Assembly: GCA_024236495.1 (NCBI GenBank)
Contig: JACKKJ010000001.1
Coordinates: 248,001-312,000, forward strand
Source of the DNA: Paracoccaceae bacterium
GTDB lineage: Bacteria > Pseudomonadota > Alphaproteobacteria > Rhodobacterales > Rhodobacteraceae
Length of the DNA stretch: 64,000 nt
Reading direction: 5' to 3'
The translations under genes were made by a program, and so were the position numbers. Each line of letters begins with the position of its first letter. The stretch's first letter is position 1. Positions 16,514-24,467 of this stretch are shown here, piece after piece. The notes beneath the pieces were generated by a model. The model did not search any database. It was given only the letters and a program-made list of their open reading frames with translations, and had not been told where the DNA came from.

Positions 16514-17836
16514 TCAGCCCCGGCCGCGCACCTTCGACATGAGCGGCATCAGTTCGGCCATCTCCGGCCCCTGCGCCTGTCCGGTCAGGGCAAGGCGCAG
16601 CGGCATGAAAAGCCCCTTGCCCTTGCGCCCGGTCCTTTCCTTCACCGCGCCGGTCCATTCGGCCCAGGTCGCCTCGGTGAAGGGCGGTTCGGGCAAAAGC
16701 GCCATCGCCTGTGCGACAAACTCTGCATCCTCCGGCGCGACGACCGGATCGGCCCCGTCGCGGCACAGGTCCCACCAGGGGCCAAGATCATCCAGACGGG
16801 TGATGTTCTTCGACGCAACCGCCCAGAACCGTTCGGCCTTGTCCGCCGGCACGCCAAGGGCCGCGATCCTGTCCCTGACCGCCTCGAAGGGCAGCGCCTG
16901 GTTGCGGGCGCGGGTCAGGGGCCACAGATCCTCCGCGTCGAACTTGGTCGGCGCGGCGCCGAATTGCGACAGCTCGAAGCCCTCTGCGATCTCGTCGAGC
17001 GACATCTTCAGCTCGACCGGTTGCGAAGACCCAAGTCGCGCCATCAGGCTCAGGAGCGCCTCCTTCGCCACGCCCTGCGCGCGCAGGTCGCGCAGCGAAA
17101 GCGTGCCGAGGCGCTTGGACAGCCCTTCGCCCTGCGGTCCGGTCAGAAGCGAATGATGCGCGAAGGCGGGCGGCGTGCCGCCGATCGCCTGCATGATCTG
17201 GACCTGCGTCGCGGTGTTGGTCACATGGTCGGCCCCGCGCACGATATGGGTGATGCCCATGTCCACGTCATCGACCGAGGAGGCGAAGGTGTAAAGGACC
17301 TGCCCGTCGGCGCGGATCAGCACCGGGTCGGAGACCGAGGCGGTGTCGATCGAAACCGCCCCGAGGATCCCGTCTTCCCATTCGGTCCGCTTCTGGTCCA
17401 GCAGGAACCGCCAGTAGCCCTCGCGTTCGGCCCTCAGGCGCGCGCGGTCGTCGTCCGACAGCTTCAGCGCCGCACGGTCGTAGACCGGAGGCTTGCCCAT
17501 GTTCAGAAGCTTCTTGCGCTTCAGGTCCAGTTCGGTCGGGGTTTCGAAGCATTCGTAGAAGACCCCCTTGCCGCGCAGGTCCTCGGCCACCGCCGCGTAC
17601 CGGTCCAGCCGGTCCGACTGCCGCTCGACCCGGTCCCAGTGCAGACCGAGCCAGTCGAGATCCTGCTTGATCCCGTCGGCATATTCCTGCTTCGACCGTT
17701 CCCGGTCGGTATCGTCGAGCCGCAGGATGAACTTGCCCCCCGTCTTGCGGGCGATCAGGTAGTTCATCAGCGCGGTGCGCAGGTTGCCCACATGGATATA
17801 GCCGGTGGGCGAGGGCGCGAAACGGGTGACGGTCAT
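16514..17836 (-). CDS. gltX: Glutamyl-tRNA synthetase
   Basis: A 440-residue class I synthetase charging tRNA-Glu. The HIGH-type motif is YIHVGN (HVGN at 15-18) and the KMSKS-type motif is GEGLSKRLG. At 440 residues it is of the shorter GluRS type; many Alphaproteobacteria carry two GltX paralogues, one of which may charge tRNA-Gln for amidation, and which type this is cannot be told from this window. ATG 17836 begins the conserved RFAPSPTG segment with AGGAGG-like sequence upstream. It is divergent from the small zincin gene. Confidence 0.95.
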   Translation of the reverse strand: MTVTRFAPSPTGYIHVGNLRTALMNYLIARKTGGKFILRLDDTDRERSKQEYADGIKQDLDWLGLHWDRVERQSDRLDRYAAVAEDLRGKGVFYECFETPTELDLKRKKLLNMGKPPVYDRAALKLSDDDRARLRAEREGYWRFLLDQKRTEWEDGILGAVSIDTASVSDPVLIRADGQVLYTFASSVDDVDMGITHIVRGADHVTNTATQVQIMQAIGGTPPAFAHHSLLTGPQGEGLSKRLGTLSLRDLRAQGVAKEALLSLMARLGSSQPVELKMSLDEIAEGFELSQFGAAPTKFDAEDLWPLTRARNQALPFEAVRDRIAALGVPADKAERFWAVASKNITRLDDLGPWWDLCRDGADPVVAPEDAEFVAQAMALLPEPPFTEATWAEWTGAVKERTGRKGKGLFMPLRLALTGQAQGPEMAELMPLMSKVRGRG

Positions 17837-17913
17837 CGGAAGCCTCCTGTTGCCGCCCCCTCTTTCACAGGCCGCGCATTTTGTCCATATGAGGGCGGTT
17901 GAAGGAGAGGCGC

Positions 17914-18321
17914 ATGAACGACTGGCTGGGGCGCGCCGCGCCCGATCTTGAAGCGATCGAAACGCTTGCCCGCGCGACGCTCGCGGACCTGCCGGCCCGG
18001 TTCGCCGGCCCGGCGCACAGCGTCCTGATCCGGGTAGAGGACTTCGCGCCCGAGGACATCCTCGAGGACATGGATGTCGAGAACCCGTTCGAACTGACCG
18101 GGCTTTACGAAGGCATCCCGATGACCGAGAAGTCGGTGATGGATGTCGTGGACCGGCCCGACACGATCTGGCTGTTCCGCCGCCCGATCCTGGACGAATG
18201 GGCCGAGCGCGGCGACGTGACGCTGGGCCAGCTGGTTGCCCATGTGCTGATCCACGAGCTAGCCCACCACTTCGGCTGGTCGGACGAGGAGATCGCCGAA
18301 ATCGACCGCTGGTGGGAATGA
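17914..18321 (+). CDS. Small zinc metallopeptidase-like protein (MTG-1/PF06262 family)
   Basis: A 135-residue minimal zincin. HELAH at residues 114-118 gives the two zinc ligands and catalytic Glu, and the following HHFGWSDEEI supplies the third acidic ligand region, as in the Acidothermus minimal metallopeptidase fold. The start at 17914 has GGAGAGG ahead of it. Physiological substrates of this family are not known. It is divergent from gltX with about 75 bases between. Confidence 0.82.
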   Translation: MNDWLGRAAPDLEAIETLARATLADLPARFAGPAHSVLIRVEDFAPEDILEDMDVENPFELTGLYEGIPMTEKSVMDVVDRPDTIWLFRRPILDEWAERGDVTLGQLVAHVLIHELAHHFGWSDEEIAEIDRWWE

Positions 18322-18502
18322 GGCGGGACTGGATGATGATCTTTCAGTGGAAGATCATCCGCGCCGAACGCCCGCAGCGCAAGCGCAGCGCCAGGGCAGC
18401 CGGAGCCAGGGCCCTGGGACCGGGGCTTTGGCGGAACCGGACGCTTGGCGGGCCGGACGCTTCGGCCTAGTCTCCGCCTCGACCCGACCGGAGAGCGCGC
18501 CC

Positions 18503-18856
18503 ATGATCCCCGCCCTGCTTGCCCTGCTGTCCTGCCAGCTTGCCGGAGAGGCGATCGCGCGCGTCCTGCCCATCCCGCTGCCGGGGCCGGTCTTCGGCAT
18601 GCTGATCCTCTTGTGCCTGTTCATTGCCTGGCGCCCTTTCGCAGAGGTGTTGCGGCCGGTGGCGCAGGGGATACTTGCGAACCTGTCGCTTCTTTTCGTT
18701 CCGGCCGGCGTCGGCGTCGTCGGCCACATGTCCACTCTTGGCACGCAGGCCGTGGCGCTTGTCGCGGCGGTCGTGATCTCCACCGTTCTTGCCATTGCCG
18801 TGGCAGCAGCGACCTTTGTCGCGGTCGCGAAGCTGACGGGGGCCGGCGATGAATGA
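18503..18856 (+). CDS. lrgA: CidA/LrgA family membrane protein
   Basis: A 117-residue protein with four hydrophobic segments, including the family GPVFGMLILL and LLFVPAGVGVV stretches. CidA/LrgA proteins form holin-like or small-molecule transport pores together with LrgB, with roles proposed in murein hydrolase control and pyruvate export. ATG 18503 begins the hydrophobic part; the frame upstream to 18347 has no good ribosome site. It overlaps lrgB by 8 bases. Confidence 0.85.
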   Translation: MIPALLALLSCQLAGEAIARVLPIPLPGPVFGMLILLCLFIAWRPFAEVLRPVAQGILANLSLLFVPAGVGVVGHMSTLGTQAVALVAAVVISTVLAIAVAAATFVAVAKLTGAGDE

Positions 18857-19565
18857 CCTGGCGTCCTTCTGGAGCTATCTGTCCGAGGGCCCGCTTCTGT
18901 GGCTGGCCCTGACGCTGGCGGCCTATTTCATCGGCGACGCCTGTTTTCGCTGGTCGGGGCGCAGACCCTGGGTCAACGCGGTGCTGATCGCCGTGGCGAT
19001 CCTTGCGACGATCCTTTGGGCGACCGGCACCGCCTATGGCACCTACTTCGAGGGCGCGCAGTTCGTCCACTTCCTCCTCGGCCCCGCGACGGTGTCGCTG
19101 GCACTGCCCTTGTTCGACAACCTTGCCCGGCTGAAGCGGGCGGCGGTGCCGGCGATCGCGGCGCTGATCGCGGGGTCGGCCACCGCGGCGGGCTCGGCGG
19201 TGGGCATCGCGGCCCTGCTTGGCGTCGGCCCGAGCGAGCTTGCATCCCTTGCGCCGAAGTCGGCCACCGCCCCCGTCGCCATCGGCATCGCCGAAAGGGT
19301 GGGCGGCGCGCCCACGCTGACCGCCGTCCTGGTGATCCTGACCGGAATCGTCGGGGCCGTCGCCGCCACCCCCCTTCTGAACGCGATGGGCATCAGGGAC
19401 TGGCGGGCGCGCGGGCTGGCGGTCGGCATCGCCAGCCACGGGATCGGCACCGCGCGCGCCTTTCAGGTGAACACGACGGCGGGCGCCTTTGCCGGGCTTG
19501 GCATGGCGCTGAACGCCGTCGCGACCGCCTTCGTCGCGCCGGTCGTCCTTTGGTTGTTTCTCTGA
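18849..19565 (+). CDS. lrgB: LrgB/CidB family membrane protein
   Basis: A 238-residue multi-spanning membrane protein. The conserved GVGPSELASLAPKSATAPVA-like region and the following GIASHGIGTARAF segment are LrgB signatures. It should act with LrgA as a two-part membrane system. The start overlaps the end of lrgA, indicating translational coupling. No LytSR-type regulator is next to the pair. Confidence 0.9.
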   Translation: MNDLASFWSYLSEGPLLWLALTLAAYFIGDACFRWSGRRPWVNAVLIAVAILATILWATGTAYGTYFEGAQFVHFLLGPATVSLALPLFDNLARLKRAAVPAIAALIAGSATAAGSAVGIAALLGVGPSELASLAPKSATAPVAIGIAERVGGAPTLTAVLVILTGIVGAVAATPLLNAMGIRDWRARGLAVGIASHGIGTARAFQVNTTAGAFAGLGMALNAVATAFVAPVVLWLFL

Positions 19566-19651
19566 CCCCGCGCGCCACACGGGATTGTGAAGAGGCCCAA
19601 CCCGCCCGACACCCTAGATTCCTGCGATCACATGAACAGGGAGAGAGACAC

Positions 19652-20581
19652 ATGACCACCAGAATGGGACTGTCCCGCCGACAGGCGCTTCTTTCCGCCG
19701 CCGCCCTTCCCCTTGCTGCCACCTTGCCCCGCGCGGCCCGCGCCAAGGCCGAGAAGCAGGGGATGAGCGTGCCCAGCTTCAGCCGCTTCGCCCTTGGGGA
19801 TTTCGAGGTGACGACGCTGCTTGCCGGAACCCGCCCGGTCGAGAACCCGCACGACATCTTCGGCCTCAACGTCAGCGCCGAGGAGTTTGCCGCCGCATCC
19901 GACGCGGCCTTCCTGCCCACCGACGTCGCGCAGTTCTTCTTCACGCCGACGCTCGTCAACACCGGTGCGGCGCTGATCCTGTTCGACACCGGCCTGAATC
20001 CCGAAGGAATCACCGCCGCCCTTGCCGCGGCCGGCCATACGCCTGACGAGGTCGACACCGTCGTCATCACCCACATGCATGGCGATCACATCGGCGGCCT
20101 GATGGGCGAAGCCGGCGCGACCTTTGCCAATGCCGCCTATGTCACCGGGGCGGTTGAACACAACCACTGGATGGGCGCCGGGAACGAGACATTCGACGCG
20201 AAGGTCCGGCCGCTGAACGACCGCTTCAGCTTTCTTGACGATGGCGGCGCGGTCGCCCCGGGTATCTCGGCGAACCTCGCCCCCGGCCACACGCCGGGCC
20301 ACATGGCCTACCGGATCGAAAGCGGCGGCAAGTCGCTGATGCTGATCGCCGACGCGGCAAACCATCCGGTCTGGTCGCTGGCCCACCCCGACTGGGAGGT
20401 GAAGTTCGACGCCGACAAGGCACAGGCTGCCGCCACACGCAGGAGCCTTCTGGGGATGATCGCCGCCGACCGGCTGCCCTTCATCGGCTATCACATGCCC
20501 TTCCCCGCGACCGGCTTCATCGAGACGGCGGGCGACGGTTTCCGCTATGTCCCGACGGCCTATCAGCTGATGCTCGGCTGA
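19652..20581 (+). CDS. Exported MBL-fold metallohydrolase with Tat-type signal
   Basis: A 309-residue metallo-beta-lactamase-fold enzyme. The N-terminus has the twin-arginine motif SRRQALL (Arg 9-10), a hydrophobic stretch and an AARA cleavage site. The zinc motif HMHGDH lies at residues 141-146, followed by further His ligands in GAVEHNH, GHTPGH and IGYHMPF. Related proteins include lactonases and alkyl hydrolases, so the substrate is open. It is followed by a strong intrinsic terminator. Confidence 0.85.
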   Translation: MTTRMGLSRRQALLSAAALPLAATLPRAARAKAEKQGMSVPSFSRFALGDFEVTTLLAGTRPVENPHDIFGLNVSAEEFAAASDAAFLPTDVAQFFFTPTLVNTGAALILFDTGLNPEGITAALAAAGHTPDEVDTVVITHMHGDHIGGLMGEAGATFANAAYVTGAVEHNHWMGAGNETFDAKVRPLNDRFSFLDDGGAVAPGISANLAPGHTPGHMAYRIESGGKSLMLIADAANHPVWSLAHPDWEVKFDADKAQAAATRRSLLGMIAADRLPFIGYHMPFPATGFIETAGDGFRYVPTAYQLMLG

Positions 20582-20590
20582 CGGCGGGGC

Positions 20591-20621
20591 GCCCGGCCGT
20601 TCTTGGCCGGGCCGCCTTTTT
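20591..20621 (+). terminator. Intrinsic terminator after the MBL-fold gene
   Basis: GCCCGGCC at 20591-20598 pairs with GGCCGGGC at 20605-20612 around a TTCTT-type loop, followed by CGCC and a run of five T at 20617-20621. It separates the MBL-fold gene from pfkB. Confidence 0.85.
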
Positions 20622-20657
20622 GCGGCACTCTGAATAAGACCCCAAGGAGTGCCGACC

Positions 20658-21602
20658 GTGCTGCCCGTCCTGACCCTGACGCTTAACCCCGCGCTCGACA
20701 TCTCGGTCGAGACGCCCCATGTGATCGCGGGTCCGAAGCTGCGATGCACTTCGCCGGCCCGACATCCCGGCGGCGGCGGGGTAAACGTGTCGCGGGTGAT
20801 CCGGCGGCTTGGAGGTCAGACGCTGGCGCTTCTGGCACTCGGGGGGGCGACCGGGGAACGGCTGGCGGATCTACTCCGGCAGGAAGGGGTTGCGACGTCA
20901 CGACTTCCCGCCCCGGGCGAGACGCGCGAGAACCTGACCGTGAACGATGCCACGACCGGCGCACAGTACCGCTTCATGCTTCCCGGTCCCTGCTGGCGCA
21001 AACGCGATGCCGACATCGCGTTGCGCACCGCTGCGGCCATGACGGCGCCGGGGCAGTTCATCGTGCTTTCGGGAAGCCTGCCACCCGGCATCGCTGCGGA
21101 TTTTCCGATCAGGCTGCAGCGCCGCGTGGCGCGATCAGGTGCGCGGCTTGTCGTCGACACGTCGGGGGCGCCGTTGACCGCGGCAATCGGACAGGCGGCA
21201 GGTCTGGCGCTTCTGCGCCTTGACGCCGCCGAGGCCGAGGCGGAAGCCGGCCGGCCACTTGCAAACGCGCGTGAAAGTGCGGCTTTCGCGATGTCGCTCG
21301 TTCAACGCGGTGTCGCATTCCGCGTCGTGATCGCGCGCGGCGCCGAGGGGTCTGTCATGGCCGGGCCCGAAGGATGCACATACGTCCGGGCGCCGGCTGT
21401 TTCTGTCGTCAGCCGCGTCGGTGCCGGCGACAGCTTCGTTGCGGCGATGGTTCTTGCCTTGGCGCGCGGCCGGACGCCCGAACGCGCGCTGAGCGAAGGC
21501 ATGGCCGCCGCCAGCGCCGCCGTCATGACACCTGGAACCGAACTGTGCCGGGCGCAGGACGCCCGGCGCCTTGTCCGCGACTGCCCCGTCACGCGGCTCT
21601 AG
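20658..21602 (+). CDS. pfkB: 6-phosphofructokinase, PfkB (Pfk-2) type
   Basis: A 314-residue ribokinase-family kinase closest in appearance to E. coli PfkB: GPKLRCTSPARHPGGGGVNV, AQYRFMLPG, LSGSLPPG, VGAGDS and SAAVMTPGTELC all have direct counterparts. It should make fructose 1,6-bisphosphate or, less likely, use a related sugar phosphate. The start is GTG 20658, with AAGGAG about eight bases upstream; a GTG at 20649 overlaps that site. The usual NxxE magnesium motif reads DAAE (Asp189-Glu192), and the preceding Lys-Pro is lost, which may lower activity. Confidence 0.85.
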   Translation: MLPVLTLTLNPALDISVETPHVIAGPKLRCTSPARHPGGGGVNVSRVIRRLGGQTLALLALGGATGERLADLLRQEGVATSRLPAPGETRENLTVNDATTGAQYRFMLPGPCWRKRDADIALRTAAAMTAPGQFIVLSGSLPPGIAADFPIRLQRRVARSGARLVVDTSGAPLTAAIGQAAGLALLRLDAAEAEAEAGRPLANARESAAFAMSLVQRGVAFRVVIARGAEGSVMAGPEGCTYVRAPAVSVVSRVGAGDSFVAAMVLALARGRTPERALSEGMAAASAAVMTPGTELCRAQDARRLVRDCPVTRL

Positions 21603-21619
21603 CCCTTTGCCGTGCGGGG

Positions 21620-22213
21620 TCAGCCGCGCAGCTTCGCGGTCATCTCGACAAGCCGTTTGGCCTGATGTGCCACCGCCGCCTTGCCCTTGTCATCGAACCC
21701 GCCCGCGTTCGCGGAATAGCCATAAGGGTTTCCGCCCGCCTCGAACACCGACGGATCCGTGTAACCCGGCGCCACGATGATCGCGCCCCAGTGGATCGCG
21801 GTCGTGTAAAGCGACAGGATCGTCGCCTCCTGCCCGCCGTGGATGTTCTGCGCGCTGGTGGTCGCGGTGAAGGTCTTGTTGGCGAGGCTGCCCTTCATCC
21901 AGAGCGGCCCGAGCGTGTCGATGAACGCGCGCAGCTGGCTTGCCGAAACGCCATAGCGGGTCGGCGCGGCGAAGAAGTAACCATCGGCCCATTCCATGTC
22001 GGCATGGCTGACGGGTTCGATCCCGGCGGTCTTTTCGGCCTGGGCCTTCCAGGCGTCCTGGCCATTCACAACGGCTTCGGGCGCGGTCTCGGGGACGCGC
22101 CGCAGGCGCACATCGGCCCCCGCCGCTTCGGCCGCCGAGGCGGCGGCAAGGGCGACGGCGTGGTTGGTGCCATAAGTGGAATAGAAGGCGACGAGGATTT
22201 TCGGCTTGCTCAT
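21620..22213 (-). CDS. wrbA: NAD(P)H:quinone oxidoreductase, WrbA-like flavodoxin
   Basis: A 197-residue flavodoxin-fold protein. FYSTYGTN near the N-terminus binds the FMN phosphate, GYFFAAPTRYG forms the second FMN loop, and TTSAQNIHGGQEATI is typical of WrbA. It reduces quinones by two electrons and protects against redox stress. ATG 22213 begins MSKPKIL; an upstream in-frame ATG adds four residues. It is convergent with pfkB and divergent from a YceI-type gene across about 210 bases. Confidence 0.92.
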   Translation of the reverse strand: MSKPKILVAFYSTYGTNHAVALAAASAAEAAGADVRLRRVPETAPEAVVNGQDAWKAQAEKTAGIEPVSHADMEWADGYFFAAPTRYGVSASQLRAFIDTLGPLWMKGSLANKTFTATTSAQNIHGGQEATILSLYTTAIHWGAIIVAPGYTDPSVFEAGGNPYGYSANAGGFDDKGKAAVAHQAKRLVEMTAKLRG

Positions 22214-22424
22214 GTCAGTCTCCAATGCGGTACTTGCGCCAATCTATTGCGTGCAAATTGTTTGTAATCTGGATATGAACGAACCGGTTCTGTTCGCCTG
22301 CGCACCAATCTTTGCCGTCACATCGCGCGTTCACCACAATATGAAAAGGCAAAGGGCCCGGATGCACCTAGTCTGTCCAAATCATCCCGGGCGCTCTTTC
22401 TTGCCCCCCTTCCTGGCGAACCTC

Positions 22425-23000
22425 ATGCGCCCCTGCCTTCGCACGTTCCTGATCCTCGTTGCGGCGGGCTTCGCCCTGCCTGCCCTGGCCGCACCCCTGT
22501 CCTACCGGCTTGAGGCCGATGGGTCGCGCGTGGGGTTCGAGGTCGGTTTCAACGCGGGGTCGATCCAGGGAACCTTCCCGGTCACCGCGGCGGATCTGAC
22601 GCTTGATTTCGAACGGGCGGCCAACAGCCGGGCGCATGTCGTCCTTGATGCTTCGGGCGCGTCGGCGAACATCCCCTTCGCCACCCAGGCGATGAAAAGC
22701 GACGGCGTCCTTGCCACGCATAGCTTTCCCGCCATCACCTTCGAAGGCCGCGACTTCCGCCGCGACGGCGACGCCGCGACTGTCAGCGGCATGATCACCA
22801 TCCGCGGACAGACCCGGCCCCTGACCCTCACCGCCAGGGTCTTTCGGCCGCAGGGGACGGACCCGGGCTACCGCGACCGGCTGGCGGTCCAGCTGACGGG
22901 CACCGTGCGGCGGTCGGATTTCGGGGCAACCGGCTTTGCCGACATGGTGGGCGACGAGGTGCACCTGAAGATCCTGGCCCGCCTGGTCCGCACGCCCTGA
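22425..23000 (+). CDS. YceI-family periplasmic protein
   Basis: A 191-residue protein with a Sec signal peptide (residues 1-22, ending ALAAP). The mature part has the YceI lipocalin-like pattern: YRLEADGSRVGFEV at the start, FERAANSRAHVVLDAS, and KSDGVLATHSFPAITFEG, then RGQTRPLTLTARV. YceI proteins bind long polyisoprenoids or other hydrophobic ligands. Frames upstream of 22425 are intergenic. It is followed after about 90 bases by an MFS gene on the same strand. Confidence 0.88.
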   Translation: MRPCLRTFLILVAAGFALPALAAPLSYRLEADGSRVGFEVGFNAGSIQGTFPVTAADLTLDFERAANSRAHVVLDASGASANIPFATQAMKSDGVLATHSFPAITFEGRDFRRDGDAATVSGMITIRGQTRPLTLTARVFRPQGTDPGYRDRLAVQLTGTVRRSDFGATGFADMVGDEVHLKILARLVRTP

Positions 23001-23093
23001 CCCCGGCGCGCGATTTCTGAGCGCGCTTGCGTTTTCGCTCTGGGCATTCGCGGGCGGAGGGGACAAGGTGGCACCACCTTCCAGAGCCGTCCC

Positions 23094-24317
23094 ATGCGCC
23101 TTCTCGTCTCTTTCGCCGCCCTGTTCCTGTCGGTCGTCTTCCTGCAACTCGGCACCGGGTCGGTCGCCCCCCTCGACGCGCTGTCGGGGGTGGAGCTTGG
23201 CTTTACCAAGGCCGAGATCGGGACGATGGGGTCGGCGCATTTCTTCGGCTTCTTCATCGGCTGCTGGTGGGCGCCCCGGCTGATGGGCGCGGTCGGCCAT
23301 TCGCGCGCCTTCGCCGCCTTCACCGCCGCCGGCACGATCGGCGTGATCGCCCACATGATGATTGTCGATCCCCTGGCCTGGGCGGGCCTCAGGATGCTGT
23401 CGGGCCTGTGCGTCGCGGGCGCCTACACGGTGATCGAGGCCTGGCTTCAGGCCAAGGTCACGAACGAGACGCGCGGCCGCGCAATGGGCATCTACCGGAT
23501 TGTCGATACCGGCGGGTCGCTGGCGGCGCAGCTGGTGATCGGGGTCCTGACGCCCGCCGTCTATTTTTCCTACAACCTTCTGGCGCTCCTGTGCTGTGCG
23601 GCGCTTCTGCCGATGCTGGTATCAAAGGCCGAGGAACCGGGCATGAATGCCGCGCCGCGCCTGCGGCCCGCGCTGGCCTGGAAGCGTTCGCCGCTGGCGG
23701 CCATGGGCGTCGTGGTGTCGGGCGTGACCAGCGCGGCCTTTCGCATGGTCGGCCCGATCTACGGGCTCGAGGTCGGGCTGACGCAGGACATGATCGCGCT
23801 GTTCCTGGCTGCTTTCGTGCTTGGCGGCGCACTTGTGCAGTTCCCGCTGGGTTGGCTTGCCGACCGCCACGACCGGCGCCATGTGCTGATCTGGATCTCG
23901 GTCGCCGCCATCCTGGCCTGTTCGGTGACCATCGCGGTGTCGGGTCTTGGCACCGTCGCGGTCTTCGCCGCCGCCGCCTTTTTCGGCGCGACGACCATGC
24001 CGATCTATTCGCTGTCGACCGCGCATGCCCATGATTTCGCGCAGGACGACGAAAGGGTGGAGCTGTCGGCGGCGCTGATGTTCCTTTACGCGGTCGGCGC
24101 CATCGCGTCGCCGACCGTCGCCTCGACGCTGATCGAGGCCTTCGGCCCTTCGGCGATGTTCGTCTTCATTTCGGGCATCCATGTCCTGCTGATCGTCTTC
24201 GGCGTCTTCAGGATGCGCGCACGCCCCTCGGTCGGGCCGCGCACCCCCTATATCTACACGCCGCGCACCTCCTTCATCGCCGGGCGCCTGTTCCGGCGGA
24301 CACCGCGCGACGGCTGA
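23094..24317 (+). CDS. Major facilitator superfamily transporter (YcaD-like)
   Basis: A 407-residue protein with about 12 transmembrane segments in two halves. The loop after helix 2 reads APRLMGAVGHSRAFA and the central loop WLADRHDRRHVL is the MFS motif A equivalent of the second half. The overall length and the SVAPLDALSGV start recall the YcaD/MFS_1 group of uncharacterised permeases. No neighbouring enzyme gives a substrate. A G/C-rich hairpin follows the stop codon. Confidence 0.85.
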   Translation: MRLLVSFAALFLSVVFLQLGTGSVAPLDALSGVELGFTKAEIGTMGSAHFFGFFIGCWWAPRLMGAVGHSRAFAAFTAAGTIGVIAHMMIVDPLAWAGLRMLSGLCVAGAYTVIEAWLQAKVTNETRGRAMGIYRIVDTGGSLAAQLVIGVLTPAVYFSYNLLALLCCAALLPMLVSKAEEPGMNAAPRLRPALAWKRSPLAAMGVVVSGVTSAAFRMVGPIYGLEVGLTQDMIALFLAAFVLGGALVQFPLGWLADRHDRRHVLIWISVAAILACSVTIAVSGLGTVAVFAAAAFFGATTMPIYSLSTAHAHDFAQDDERVELSAALMFLYAVGAIASPTVASTLIEAFGPSAMFVFISGIHVLLIVFGVFRMRARPSVGPRTPYIYTPRTSFIAGRLFRRTPRDG

Positions 24318-24328
24318 GGGCGGACCCC

Positions 24329-24347
24329 GGGGGGCTTTCCGCCCCCC
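24329..24347 (+). terminator. Hairpin after the MFS gene
   Basis: GGGGGGC at 24329-24335 pairs with GCCCCCC at 24341-24347 around TTTCC. There is no T run directly after; a dispersed motif copy (24352-24373) follows instead, and then a second small hairpin made of GGGGG and CCCCC near 24384-24400. Confidence 0.5.
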
Positions 24348-24467
24348 GCCGCCCGAGGATATTTGCGAAAAAGAAGAAGAGCACGGGGGCTCCGTCCCCC
24401 CTGTCCCCTCTGGCCCTTCGTGCGCTCAGGCGCTAAAGGGGCCGGGACATAAGGGAAAGGCGCGCGC

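Noticed and set aside
18333..18470. 45-residue frame (MMIFQWK start) between the zincin gene and lrgA
   Set aside because: No ribosome site and no recognised homologue; the start lies within a 9-base hairpin (GATGATCTT/AAGATCATC), so it may be part of a terminator structure.
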